This document shows, one piece after another, positions 25,752-34,983 of a stretch of DNA of 64,000 bases. The notes beneath the pieces were generated by a model that was not told the DNA's origin, ran no database searches, and saw only the letters and a list, made by a program, of their open reading frames with translations. Origin of the DNA: Arthrobacter sp. NtRootA1 (GTDB lineage Bacteria > Actinomycetota > Actinomycetes > Actinomycetales > Micrococcaceae); assembly GCF_019976975.1 (NCBI RefSeq), contig NZ_AP024630.1, positions 4,340,001 through 4,404,000 on the forward strand, given 5' to 3'. Made by a program: the position numbers and the translations under genes. The number at the start of each line of letters is the position of its first letter. Positions within the stretch are counted from its first letter, which is position 1.

Positions 25752-27068
25752 TCAACTGTCATCTCGCGCAGCAACGCGCTGGCGCCACAGGATCGCACCT
25801 ACCACTGCCGCTGACACCATACCCAGAGCTCCCGTCACCACAAGGCCCGCCCGGACGCCGAATTCTTCCGTGAGCCAGCCGGCGAGCAAGCCTCCCAGGG
25901 CGTGCCCACCCAAGAGAAGTGGAAAGTAAAGGGCCAAGACCCTGCCCCTCACGCTTGCACCGGCTTCGAGTTGGACGCTGGTGGCTGCACTAGTGAGGAA
26001 CATGAGCGTCATGAAGCCAACCACAATGAGCATCACCACGAATGACTCCTGCGTGGGCATCAGAGCAGCGAGTAACTGGGCCAGGCCAAAGAGCCCGGCG
26101 CTGGCAACAATGCCCTTGCGCCCAAAGCGCTTGATACGGCTGGCCACCAACGCGCCCACCAAGGCTCCCAAGGCGCTGACCATGTTGAAGAGCCCAAATC
26201 CGGCGGGACCGCTGTGCCACACACGGTCAGCGAATGCTGCGAGGACCACGGGACCGTTCATCCCGAATGCTCCCAAGAGGCCGGCCAACAGCATGATGAG
26301 AAGAAGCTGCGGCCTGGCACTCACATACTTGAAGCCGGCCAGGATTTGTCCACGCTTACCCCGGGGTGGGCCGTCGGGGTCGTGTGCGTGATGAAGCTCA
26401 GCTGGCCGGATAAGAGCGATCATCACCAAAACGGCCAGCCCGATCCCCGCGTTCGTCGCAAACGCAGCGGCTGGGCCAGCTTGGGCAATGAGGACGCCGG
26501 CCAAGGCGGGACCGAGCATGGCACCGAGCTGACCTATCGCACTGTTGAGGCCAATCGCCGCCGGTAGTCCGGCATCACCTACTACCTCATTGACGAAGAC
26601 TTGCCGGGCGGGCCCATCAATGGAGCTGGTAATTCCTAAAGCAATGCAGGAGCCATAGACAACCCACACGTCCGTGCCGCCCATGGCATTCCAAGCAGCT
26701 AGTCCAGCGGCCAGCAGTGCAGCTACGGACTGGCACACCATGAGGATTCGGCGCTTCGGAAAGAGATCTACCAGCACACCACTGATAGGACCAACCACCA
26801 GCATGGGCAGGAATTGAAGTGCCACAGCCAATCCCACCGCAGCCGGGCTTCCTGTGAGCTGCAGGACAAGCCAGTCCTGGGCGAGTCGTTGCATCCACAC
26901 ACCGCCGCTGCCGACGAGCGACAACGTCACGAAGATCCGGTAATTGTGGTGGCGGAGTGGGTAGTGCCACGCTTCGATGGAGCGGGGCCTTGGCGAGGCG
27001 GCGTCTTTGCCGGCGGAGTTCGAGGTCTGGTCAGAGGGACGGCGCGGTGGCAACGGACGCGGTGACAC
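25752..27068 (-). CDS. MFS transporter
   Basis: 438 residues with about twelve helices and the MFS loop GVLVDLFPKRRILMVCQS between helices 2 and 3. The HYPLRHHNYRIF start and GSGGVWMQRLAQDWLVLQLTGS first helix fit the MFS_3/EntS-like efflux group. It is convergent with the preceding fusion gene and follows the second ABC transporter on the minus strand. Sugar or drug efflux are both possible. Confidence 0.85.
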   Translation of the reverse strand: MSPRPLPPRRPSDQTSNSAGKDAASPRPRSIEAWHYPLRHHNYRIFVTLSLVGSGGVWMQRLAQDWLVLQLTGSPAAVGLAVALQFLPMLVVGPISGVLVDLFPKRRILMVCQSVAALLAAGLAAWNAMGGTDVWVVYGSCIALGITSSIDGPARQVFVNEVVGDAGLPAAIGLNSAIGQLGAMLGPALAGVLIAQAGPAAAFATNAGIGLAVLVMIALIRPAELHHAHDPDGPPRGKRGQILAGFKYVSARPQLLLIMLLAGLLGAFGMNGPVVLAAFADRVWHSGPAGFGLFNMVSALGALVGALVASRIKRFGRKGIVASAGLFGLAQLLAALMPTQESFVVMLIVVGFMTLMFLTSAATSVQLEAGASVRGRVLALYFPLLLGGHALGGLLAGWLTEEFGVRAGLVVTGALGMVSAAVVGAILWRQRVAARDDS

Positions 27069-27109
27069 GGGGGTGGTCAGCTCGATTCAGCAGGTTGTCG
27101 GATGCACTC

Positions 27110-27778
27110 TCAGATTTGGGTGCGGCTGGCGGCCCTGATCTTGACGGCAGCCGCGGCAAGGATCAGCATGCCGGGAACAATGACGAAGAGCGCCTGCAGC
27201 ATCCACACAAAAACGACTGCCACGAAAACCGCGGCGAGGAGCAACAGCGAACCGCTCCCATCACGGAACGAATCAGCTTTGGCTTGCGAGTAGGCAAGCC
27301 GCCACCGCTGCTGTGGACCGGGAAGATCCGTGGACTTGCCGCCGGCGTCCCCCGCCCAGATCACTCCGCCGCTCCAGTTGCCGGCGATCCTGAGCAGGAG
27401 CACGGCGGCTGCGGCCGCCAGGATCAAGGTCGCGGGCAGGATCAGTGCCCGCCCGGGCAGTTGCCCCACCAGTGCGAGCAACAGGTTCAGGACAATCACG
27501 ACGGCGGCTGCCGCCGTCGTGATTCCGATCTTCCAACTGCCGGGAAGCGCGCGGCGGAAGTTGCCCCAAAGGCTCCGAAGGGAATCATCCCTGCCACTGA
27601 GGTGCCGTTCAAGATGCGCGACGCCGGCGGCATAGGCGGCTGGCGCCGTTACCAACGGGACGGATAGGAGGAGCACAATGACTCCCGCGAGGATGGTCTC
27701 GGAGAAGAGGGCAAATCGGTTGACCGAGATGGCCGGCTTCTCCGAGGAGGACTTTCCTGTTGTGTCCATGACGCTCAT
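27110..27778 (-). CDS. DUF624-like membrane protein
   Basis: 222 residues with about five hydrophobic segments. The early PLVTAPAAYAAGVAHLERHLSG and WGNFRRALPGSWKIG pattern is like DUF624/YesL members that accompany carbohydrate ABC transporters, though the match is weaker than at 22615. It follows the second transporter's permease gene by 25 bases on the same strand. Function unknown. Confidence 0.65.
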   Translation of the reverse strand: MSVMDTTGKSSSEKPAISVNRFALFSETILAGVIVLLLSVPLVTAPAAYAAGVAHLERHLSGRDDSLRSLWGNFRRALPGSWKIGITTAAAAVVIVLNLLLALVGQLPGRALILPATLILAAAAAVLLLRIAGNWSGGVIWAGDAGGKSTDLPGPQQRWRLAYSQAKADSFRDGSGSLLLLAAVFVAVVFVWMLQALFVIVPGMLILAAAAVKIRAASRTQI

Positions 27779-27803
27779 TCTGTTCTTCAGCCTTCCGTGT
27801 CCG

Positions 27804-28721
27804 TCAGCCCTTGAGGCCCTGTGTTGAAACGCCTTCTACGATGTAGCGCTGGAAGACCAGGAAGAAGACCAACACGGGCAGGAGCGCAAGAACCGACATC
27901 GCGATCATCGCCCCATAATCCGAGCTCTGGGTCTGGTCCACGAAGAGCCGCAAAGCCAGTGGCAGCGGGTATTTTTCGGGGGTGTTCAGGTAAAGAAGCG
28001 GGCCCAGGAAGTCGTTCCAGCTCCAGATGAAGGAGAAGATCGAGGTCGAGATCAATGCCGGTTTCATGAGCGGGAGCATGATCGAGCCGAAGATGCGGAC
28101 GTGTCCGGCGCCGTCGATGCGGGCGGCCTCGTCCAGTTCTGCCGGAAGGTTGCGCATGAACTGGACCATCAGGAAGACAAAGAACGCGTCGGCGGCCAGG
28201 AATTTACCGATCAACAGCGGCACATAGGTGTCTACCAGGCCAAGCTGCTGGAACACGATGTACTGCGGGATGATCACCACGTGGAACGGGAGCAGCAAGG
28301 TGGCAATCATCATGCCGAAGAAGATTCCGCGGCCAGGGAAGTTGATGCGGGCAAAAGCGTACGCTGAGACACTCGCTGAAAGGATGGTGCCGACTACTGC
28401 GCCGACGGCCAGAATCAGGGAGTTGGTGAAGAACGTCAGGGTGGACACTCCGCCGATGCCGTCCATGGCCGTGACGAAGTTGTCGAAGCTGAAGTTGTTG
28501 GACCATAGCTGGGTGGTGGAACCACCGATTTCGGAGTTCGGTTTGAAGGACGAGGCCACCATCCACAGAGCCGGGTAGAGGACTACCCCTACCAGCGCCA
28601 AGGCAACGATGTGGAAGATGATGCTTTTGATGCGCTTGGCCGTGCCCGACTCGGACTTCGGGTTGTACACCGGGGCTGGAGTGGCGGGCGTGGACTGGGT
28701 AGGGGTTGCCATTGTTGTCAT
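27804..28721 (-). CDS. Carbohydrate ABC transporter permease (MalG type)
   Basis: 305 residues, six helices and the EAA loop NLPAELDEAARIDGAGHVRIFG followed by SIMLPLMKPAL; ends QRYIVEGVSTQGLKG, the usual terminus. ATG overlaps the upstream permease stop by 4 bases. Second transporter of the island; no ATPase gene nearby. Confidence 0.92.
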   Translation of the reverse strand: MTTMATPTQSTPATPAPVYNPKSESGTAKRIKSIIFHIVALALVGVVLYPALWMVASSFKPNSEIGGSTTQLWSNNFSFDNFVTAMDGIGGVSTLTFFTNSLILAVGAVVGTILSASVSAYAFARINFPGRGIFFGMMIATLLLPFHVVIIPQYIVFQQLGLVDTYVPLLIGKFLAADAFFVFLMVQFMRNLPAELDEAARIDGAGHVRIFGSIMLPLMKPALISTSIFSFIWSWNDFLGPLLYLNTPEKYPLPLALRLFVDQTQSSDYGAMIAMSVLALLPVLVFFLVFQRYIVEGVSTQGLKG

Positions 28722-29671
28722 TTTGAATCACCGCTGTAGTGGACCCAGGACTTGGAGGTCTTGAAGAAGATCAGCGTGATGATGCCGACCACGATCACCA
28801 GGAGCCAGGCCATGGCCGAGGCGTAGCCCATCCGGAAGTCGCTGAAACCGCGCAAGTACAGGTAGAGGGTGTAGAAGAGGGTGGAGCCTGCTGGGCCGCC
28901 TTCACCATTGGAGATGATGTACGCAGAGGCGAAGATCTGGAACGCGTGGATGGTTTCCATCAGCAGGTTGAAGAAAATCACCGGGGAAAGCATGGGCCAG
29001 GTGATGTTGAAGAACTTACGGACCGGACCGGCGCCGTCCATCGAGGCTGCCTCGTAGAGATCGGCAGGAATCTGCTTGAGCCCGGCCAGGAAAATCACCA
29101 TCGGAGCGCCGAACTGCCAGACCGTCAGAAGGATCATCATGGGCATCGTCATGGATGGATTGCCCACCCAACCGCCGAGGTTGATCCCGAAGAAGGACAG
29201 GCCCTCATCCACGGGGCCGGAATCGCCGAACATCGCCTTCCAGACAATGGCGATGGAAACACTGGCACCGATCAGGGAGGGAGCGTAGAACGCGGAACGG
29301 TAGAACCCCTGTCCCTTTCGCTTGCTGTTCAGCAGCATGGCGATCGCCAGGGCCGCAGCGAGCTTCAAAGGGGTACCGAACACTACATAGCTGAGGGTTA
29401 CTCCCACGGACTGCAGGAAACGTTCGTCTTGGAAGAGCGTGGCGTAGTTGTCCAGGCCTATCCACTTGGGGGGATCGAAGAGGTTGTAGTTGGTAAAGGA
29501 GAGGTACAGCGAGGAAATCATCGGACCCACGGTCAGGGCAATGAATCCGAGCAGCCAAGGAAGCAGGAAGGTGTAGCCGGCGCGGGCGTCCGCCCCTCGC
29601 CGCCGCGATGGGCGCTGCTGCAAGGGAGCGGTCGACTGGGAGCGCCTGCTCAGGGTTGGGCTTTGAGTCAC
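28718..29671 (-). CDS. Carbohydrate ABC transporter permease (MalF type)
   Basis: 317 residues starting at GTG with a Gln/Arg-rich tail, then six helices and the EAA loop QIPADLYEAASMDGAGPVRKFFNITWPML. Typical CUT1 subfamily. Pairs with the following permease and the binding protein at 29720; probably imports an oligosaccharide for the divergent GH42 enzyme. Confidence 0.92.
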   Translation of the reverse strand: MTQSPTLSRRSQSTAPLQQRPSRRRGADARAGYTFLLPWLLGFIALTVGPMISSLYLSFTNYNLFDPPKWIGLDNYATLFQDERFLQSVGVTLSYVVFGTPLKLAAALAIAMLLNSKRKGQGFYRSAFYAPSLIGASVSIAIVWKAMFGDSGPVDEGLSFFGINLGGWVGNPSMTMPMMILLTVWQFGAPMVIFLAGLKQIPADLYEAASMDGAGPVRKFFNITWPMLSPVIFFNLLMETIHAFQIFASAYIISNGEGGPAGSTLFYTLYLYLRGFSDFRMGYASAMAWLLVIVVGIITLIFFKTSKSWVHYSGDSK

Positions 29672-29719
29672 GAGATCAGTCCGTCGGTTGGGCAGCCTGG
29701 GCCAGACACGAATGTCTGA

Positions 29720-31006
29720 TCAGGCATTCTGCTTGATAAGGTCTTCGGCTTCCTTGAACCAGGCATCTGCAGCACCGTCGATGGTGAGTTTGCCGTAGTT
29801 AAGGTCCGAGCTGACGCGCTTGAATGAGGATTCAAGCGTGCCGAAACCAACGATGGGCGGCTCCGGAGCATCCTTGAGGTACTTCTCGATCGACTTTTCG
29901 TAGTCCACCACCAGCTTGTCTGTGCCTTCAAAGGTGGTTCCGTCGCGCTGGGTCTTGGACGCAGGAACACCACGGGAGGTCTTGAAGATCTGGCCTACCT
30001 CGGGATCGTTGACCATGAAGTCGATGAAACGGGCAGCAGCATCCTTGTATTTGGTCTTGGCGCTGGCCACCATCAGCATGGACGGCTTGAGGAAGAGTCC
30101 CAAGTTGTCGGAGTTATCGGAGGGAACCGGCACAAGCTTGAGTTCCTTGGCACCACTATCGCCGAGGTAACCGGCCATGAAGTTGTCCCACGTGACTTCC
30201 GTGGCAGTGACGTTTGAGCCGAACGGGGACTTCGGCAGCAGCTGCGTCGTCTTGTCTTCGCCAACGATCGCCGAGGTTCCCCGAAGCTGGGCGGTGGTGT
30301 TCCACCACTTCTTGAGGTCGTCCTTGGAGAACCCGAGCTTGCCTTCGTCCGTAAAGGCTTGAATGTTGTTCTGGCGCAGCCAGATGTTGAACATCCACCA
30401 GACACCGGTGTAGTCCGTGCCGCCGAACAACGTTCCGTTGCCCTTCTGCCCCACCTCGGCAAGGAAAGAGTTGAACTCCTTGTAGTTCCACGTTCCGTCA
30501 GGCTCGGCGATGCCCATGGCCTTGAGCTTGGCGGGATCGTAGTAGACAGCGAACGCATTGGTGCTGGTGGGGATACCGTAAGTTTTTCCACGGATCTGGC
30601 CCGAAGGCAGGAGTGACTTGTCGAAGGCATCCGTGTTGATCTTTACCGTGCCCAGGTCCAGTAGTTGGTTCCGCTGGCCATAGTCGCGCAGGTAGGACAG
30701 GTCCCACTGCATAACGTCCGGCAGGCCACCACCGGCAGCTTCCGTGGCGCGCTTCTGCCAGTACCCAGCGAAGTCCGTGAAGTTGCCGTTGACCTTGACA
30801 TCCGGATTCTTGGACTCAAAAAGTGCAATGGCCTTGCGTGTGCGTTCGGCGCGGTCATCGTTGCCCCACCAGGTGTACGTGATGGTCACGGGATTCTCGG
30901 CAGAACCCGTCTTGCTGGACGATGAAGACTGGCCGCAGGCGGAGAGGAACGCCGCAGATGCAGTGCCAAGGGCCACCGTGGTGAGGAAATTCCTTCTGTT
31001 GATCAT
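29720..31006 (-). CDS. Sugar ABC transporter substrate-binding lipoprotein
   Basis: 428 residues from MINRRNFLTT, with AAGGAGG five bases upstream; a longer frame starting at 31033 is rejected. The N-terminus combines RRNFL with lipobox LSAC at Cys24. CUT1-type sugar-binding fold: VTITYTWWGNDDRAERT, QWDLSYLRDYGQRNQLLDL and GIPTSTNAFAVYYDPAKLKAMG. Convergently separate from the divergent GH42 gene, which suggests galacto-oligosaccharides as ligand. Confidence 0.92.
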   Translation of the reverse strand: MINRRNFLTTVALGTASAAFLSACGQSSSSSKTGSAENPVTITYTWWGNDDRAERTRKAIALFESKNPDVKVNGNFTDFAGYWQKRATEAAGGGLPDVMQWDLSYLRDYGQRNQLLDLGTVKINTDAFDKSLLPSGQIRGKTYGIPTSTNAFAVYYDPAKLKAMGIAEPDGTWNYKEFNSFLAEVGQKGNGTLFGGTDYTGVWWMFNIWLRQNNIQAFTDEGKLGFSKDDLKKWWNTTAQLRGTSAIVGEDKTTQLLPKSPFGSNVTATEVTWDNFMAGYLGDSGAKELKLVPVPSDNSDNLGLFLKPSMLMVASAKTKYKDAAARFIDFMVNDPEVGQIFKTSRGVPASKTQRDGTTFEGTDKLVVDYEKSIEKYLKDAPEPPIVGFGTLESSFKRVSSDLNYGKLTIDGAADAWFKEAEDLIKQNA

Positions 31007-31203
31007 GAGAGCCTCCTTGCTCAGTTGGTGCAAGCCTGTTCGGTTCTCCCACAGGGAGAGTGACCTCGCTTACACTCGTTCTGAATCGATACAATATCCT
31101 CAATCGGGAATCTGGGCAAGCGTTTTCCAAGATCCTCGCCTAACCTGATAGCAGCCAAGCTCCACAGTTATCCCGCACTGCCGAACCTGACCAAGGAGTC
31201 CCT
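31007..31203. promoter_or_regulatory. Divergent promoter with LacI-type operator
   Basis: GGCAAGCGTTTTCC at 31115-31128, and TGAATCGATACA at 31082-31093 resembling the TTGAATCGTTACATTCAA element near 23530. The region drives the second ABC transporter on one side and GH42 on the other. Confidence 0.5.
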
Positions 31204-33282
31204 TTGCCCTCCCCTGAACTCTCCCGAGGCCCATCCGAAGGCCCGTCCGAAACCCCCTCGGAAAGCCCGTTCGGAACCCTGTCCGTATGGGACAGCATCA
31301 ATGGCCTGGCCTACGGCGGCGACTACAACCCTGAGCAATGGCCCGAAGACGTCCGCCGTGAAGATATCGAGCTGATGAAGGAAGCGGGGGTCAATTTCCT
31401 GAGCGTCGCCATCTTCTCCTGGGGCCTGCTGGAACCGGTGGAAGGCCAGTACGATTTCGGCTGGCTGGACGACGTCATGGACAACCTCCACCAAGCCGGC
31501 ATCAAAGTGGCATTGGCTACGGCCACCGCATCACCGCCGGCCTGGCTGGCCAGGAAACACCCCGAAATCCTTCCTGTGACAGCGGAAGGAACAAGGCTGG
31601 AACGCGGCTCGCGACGGCACTACACGCCATCGTCCTCGGTGTACCGCAGGTACGCAACCACGATGACCAGGGTCATCGCCGAACGCTACAAGAACCACCC
31701 TGCGCTGGCATTGTGGCATGTGGACAATGAGCTCGGCTGCCATGTTGGCGAGTTCCACGGTGAAGAAGACGCTGCCGCATTCCGAGCCTGGCTGGAACGC
31801 CGGTACGGATCCATCGAAGCCCTCAACGACGCATGGGGAACCGCGTTCTGGTCCCAGCACTACGCTTCGTTCGAGGAAATCATCCCGCCCGGTGCCGCAC
31901 CCACCACCCTCAACCCCGGACAGCAACTGGACTTTGCACGGTTCAACTCGTGGGCGTTCATCGATTACTACCGCGCCCTACTGGCAGTAATCCGTGAAGT
32001 TACACCGAACGTCCCGGCCACCACCAACTTCATGGTTTCCAGTGCCACCAAAACCTTGGACTACTTCGATTGGTCCAAGGACATGGACGTGATCGCGAAC
32101 GACCATTACCTGGTGGCTGCCGATCCTGAACGGGAAATCGAACTCGCCTTCAGCGCTGATCTCACGCGCGGCGTGGCCGGGGGTGAACCGTGGATCCTAA
32201 TGGAACACTCCACATCGGCGGTCAACTGGCAGCCCCGTAACCAGCCAAAGATGCCCGGGGAAATGCTCCGCAACTCGCTGGCCCATGTGGCTCGCGGCGC
32301 CGACGCCGTCATGTTCTTCCAGTGGCGCCAGAGCAAGGCTGGATCTGAAAAATTCCACTCAGCCATGGTTCCGCACGGCGGACGCGACACCCAGGTCTGG
32401 CGCAACGTGGTGGAGCTCGGCGATGCCCTGTCCAAGATGGAATCCGTGAAGGGTTCCCGCGTGGAGTCGAGGGTTGCTTTCGTCTTTGACTACGAAGCAT
32501 GGTGGGCCTCCGAGCTGGACTCGCACCCAAGCCAGGACCTGAAGTACCTGGATACCATGCGGGCTTTCCACCGATCTCTGTACCTGCGTGGTGTCAGTAC
32601 GGACTTCGTCCACCCCTCCGCCGACCTCTCCGGCTACGATCTCATTCTGGTCTGCACCCTCTACGCCGTCACGGATTCCGCGGCCGCCTCTATCGCCGCC
32701 GCAGCAGAAGGCGGTGCAACGGTCCTCATCAGCTACTTCAGCGGCATCGTGGATGAGCAGGACCACATTCGGTTGTGTGGCTACCCCGGCGCTTTCCGCG
32801 AACTACTGGGCATCCGAACCGAGGAATTCCATCCGCTCTTCCCCGGCAGCACAGTCACCCTCAGCGATGGAACAGTTGGTTCCGTGTGGAGCGAGCACGT
32901 TCACGTAGCTGAATCTGGCGGCGGACCAGCCGAGGTCTTGGCTACTTTTACGGACTACCCGCTCGACGGCGTCCCCGCCGTCACGCGCAGACCCACCGGG
33001 GCAGGGGCGGCTTGGTACCTTGCGACACTACCCGACGCCGACGGCATCGATTCACTCACTGCCCGGCTGCTGGAGGAAGCTGGGGTGACGGCCGTTGCCG
33101 AGGCTTCTGCCGGCGTCGAACTCGCCCGGCGGCGATCCGCGGATGGCAGTAGCTTCCTCTTCGCCATCAACCACAGCCGCGCGGACGTGACGGTGAAGGC
33201 CGACGGCGACGAGCTGCTGAGCGGAGCGCGCTTCAGCTGTGTGGTCCCCGCCGGAGCCGTGGCAGTTATCGCGGAAGACTAA
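31204..33282 (+). CDS. GH42 beta-galactosidase
   Basis: 692 residues. Glycoside hydrolase family 42: GGDYNPEQWPEDV at the TIM-barrel start, acid/base Glu176 in WHVDNELGCH and nucleophile Glu334 in ILMEHSTSAVNWQPRN. The trimerisation domain (about 410-620) and a C-terminal beta domain follow. No signal peptide: it splits imported beta-galactosides, probably galactan side chains of rhamnogalacturonan I, like YesZ. The start is TTG with AAGGAG at five bases; the first 25 residues are a Ser/Pro-rich PSE repeat of no known role. Confidence 0.92.
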   Translation: MPSPELSRGPSEGPSETPSESPFGTLSVWDSINGLAYGGDYNPEQWPEDVRREDIELMKEAGVNFLSVAIFSWGLLEPVEGQYDFGWLDDVMDNLHQAGIKVALATATASPPAWLARKHPEILPVTAEGTRLERGSRRHYTPSSSVYRRYATTMTRVIAERYKNHPALALWHVDNELGCHVGEFHGEEDAAAFRAWLERRYGSIEALNDAWGTAFWSQHYASFEEIIPPGAAPTTLNPGQQLDFARFNSWAFIDYYRALLAVIREVTPNVPATTNFMVSSATKTLDYFDWSKDMDVIANDHYLVAADPEREIELAFSADLTRGVAGGEPWILMEHSTSAVNWQPRNQPKMPGEMLRNSLAHVARGADAVMFFQWRQSKAGSEKFHSAMVPHGGRDTQVWRNVVELGDALSKMESVKGSRVESRVAFVFDYEAWWASELDSHPSQDLKYLDTMRAFHRSLYLRGVSTDFVHPSADLSGYDLILVCTLYAVTDSAAASIAAAAEGGATVLISYFSGIVDEQDHIRLCGYPGAFRELLGIRTEEFHPLFPGSTVTLSDGTVGSVWSEHVHVAESGGGPAEVLATFTDYPLDGVPAVTRRPTGAGAAWYLATLPDADGIDSLTARLLEEAGVTAVAEASAGVELARRRSADGSSFLFAINHSRADVTVKADGDELLSGARFSCVVPAGAVAVIAED

Positions 33283-33286
33283 CCCA

Positions 33287-33354
33287 ACCCAACTGGGTAG
33301 CAGCAGTGCGCGTTTAGACCCCTCAAAACGCGCACTGCTGCTACCCAGTTGGGT
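33287..33354. repeat. Perfect 29-bp inverted repeat between convergent genes
   Basis: Left arm 33287-33315 (acccaactgggtagcagcag, then tgcgcgttt) is exactly complementary to 33326-33354, with a 10-base loop. It lies 4 bases after the GH42 stop. The same inner core GTGCGCGTTTT is found in the element at 51049-51117. Confidence 0.9.
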
Positions 33355-33367
33355 GCGCGCGCGCAAA

Positions 33368-33413
33368 AACCGCGCCCCAGGCGGATCACGAATGATTCGC
33401 CCGGGGCGCGGTT
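33368..33413. terminator. Second terminator-like hairpin in the same gap
   Basis: Arms aaccgcgccccaggcg and cgcccggggcgcggtt pair over about 16 positions with one mismatch around a 14-base loop. It sits between the convergent GH42 and binding-protein genes and may terminate both. Confidence 0.7.
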
Positions 33414-33457
33414 CTCTTGGTGCGACGGTTCTCTTGGTGCAGCGGTTCTCTTGGTGA
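33409..33457 (+). repeat. Three tandem 17-bp repeats
   Basis: cggttctcttggtgcga at 33409, 33426 (ending cag) and 33443 (ending ag) in direct tandem, starting inside the previous hairpin. Non-coding; downstream end of the binding-protein gene. Confidence 0.8.
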
Positions 33458-33472
33458 GTTGCTTCCGGAAAG

Positions 33473-34840
33473 CTAGGCTCCGATCGCGGACTTCATCTCG
33501 TCCACGGCCTTCTTACCGGCTTCCTCTGTGGAGAGCCTGTTGAACAGGACTTCCGAGGAGTAGCGCTTGATGATTTCCTGGATGGCACCTGCGCCCTTCG
33601 GCGGTGCGGCCGGGGCTTCGCCGAGTTCGGGCTGGATCTCGCTGATGAAGTTGACCACCTTGGTGTCCGGCGCCGCCAGCTTGGGAGCGATTGCTTCGCG
33701 GACGTCCGAGTTGGGGTATACGCCCCGGTCAGCCAGCAGAATTTCTCCGGCCTTGACGTTGTTCGTCAGGAAGTCGATGAACTTAGCCGTCTCTTCAGGG
33801 TGCTTGGTCCTGGAGGATGCAGACCAGAACTGGGAAGCCTTGTACCAAAGCTGCGTATCAGCGGCCTTGCCAGTCTTGGACGGGAAGCGGAGGATCTGCA
33901 GTTCGCCGCCCGCAGCTTTCTCGAGCGCCGGCAACTGGTTGGACCACCAGAACGCCATGCCGTTCTTGCCGGTTGCCAGGCCACTCTGATCCAGCGGCGC
34001 AGCTTCGGCCTCAACAATTTCGGATGCCGACGGAACGGCCTTCTTCTCGCTGAGTTCCTTCAGGAAGTCCCAGTAGCCCGCGATGTCCGAGGGTTCGAAG
34101 CCAAGCTTGCCATCCTGGGTGTAAAGGGACTTGCCGTTCTGGCGCAGCCACACACCCAGGGACGCCTCGTCGGTGCCGTATGCAGCAGCGCCATAGGTTC
34201 CCTTCGGCGACTTGCTGGTGACCTCAGCCGCGATGCGTTCGAAGTCTTCCCACGTCCAGGTCTTGTCGTCCGGAAGTGCGACGCCCGCAGCCTTGAAGAC
34301 CGCCGGGTTGGCCAGGATGGTGGCAGCGTTGATGCCAGCTGCAATGCCAGTGAGCCCCTTGGAACCCTTGCCGGCATTCAACGCGGCTTCGTCCATCTTG
34401 GAGGTGTCGATCTTATACTTGGACAAGTCCAGGAGCGCCCCACGAGTGGAGTACTCGGTGATGTACTTTTCGTCCATCTGGATGATATCCGGAGCATCGT
34501 TGGCAGCAACTTGAGTGGCCAGTTTGTCCCAGTAGCCGCTCCAGTCGCCATACTCGGCCTTGATCTTGATGTTGGGGTTCTCGGCCTCAAAAGCCGCGAT
34601 GGCTTGCTGCGTCAATTGCGCACGCTTGTCGCCACCCCACCAGGAGAAGCGGAGCTCCACCTTGCCGTCGGCACTCTTTTGTTCTGCTCCGCCGCCACAA
34701 GCGCTCAGCGCCAGAACGGCTGCAGCTGTGGCAGCGATAATGGCCGAGGCGCGAAGCCGCCGCTTGGACCGCGCGGCCGTTGCGCGGGCTTTGGAAGCAC
34801 CTGCAGGGGCGATTCCTTCACCCTTTGGAAATACCGGCAC
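33473..34840 (-). CDS. Sugar ABC transporter substrate-binding lipoprotein
   Basis: 455 residues from GTG at 34838-34840 with GGAG at six bases. A long basic N-terminus (RSKRRLRASA) precedes the hydrophobic region and lipobox LSAC (Cys48). CUT1 features: VELRFSWWGGDKRAQLTQQAI, IIQMDEKYITEYSTRGALLDL, WTWEDFERIAAE. It is the third binding protein of the island and distal to its two permease genes, with its own operator upstream. Confidence 0.92.
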   Translation of the reverse strand: MPVFPKGEGIAPAGASKARATAARSKRRLRASAIIAATAAAVLALSACGGGAEQKSADGKVELRFSWWGGDKRAQLTQQAIAAFEAENPNIKIKAEYGDWSGYWDKLATQVAANDAPDIIQMDEKYITEYSTRGALLDLSKYKIDTSKMDEAALNAGKGSKGLTGIAAGINAATILANPAVFKAAGVALPDDKTWTWEDFERIAAEVTSKSPKGTYGAAAYGTDEASLGVWLRQNGKSLYTQDGKLGFEPSDIAGYWDFLKELSEKKAVPSASEIVEAEAAPLDQSGLATGKNGMAFWWSNQLPALEKAAGGELQILRFPSKTGKAADTQLWYKASQFWSASSRTKHPEETAKFIDFLTNNVKAGEILLADRGVYPNSDVREAIAPKLAAPDTKVVNFISEIQPELGEAPAAPPKGAGAIQEIIKRYSSEVLFNRLSTEEAGKKAVDEMKSAIGA

Positions 34841-34874
34841 TGTTGTCTCCGATCCTCTTTGATCTTGATGCGAA

Positions 34875-34890
34875 TGAGAAAGCGTTTTCT
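34875..34890. promoter_or_regulatory. LacI-type operator TGAGAAAGCGTTTTCT
   Basis: A 16-base sequence, 35 bases upstream of the binding-protein start and identical to sites at 37098-37113 and 47716-47731. The palindromic heart is AGAAARCGYTTTCT. Confidence 0.75.
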
Positions 34891-34983
34891 TGCGTGGATT
34901 TTATGCTACAAGCCACAATCTTGTATTACAAGATCTCAGCTTGTATAACTTGTCGGGCGAAAGCCCTGGGACTCCCAACTGCC

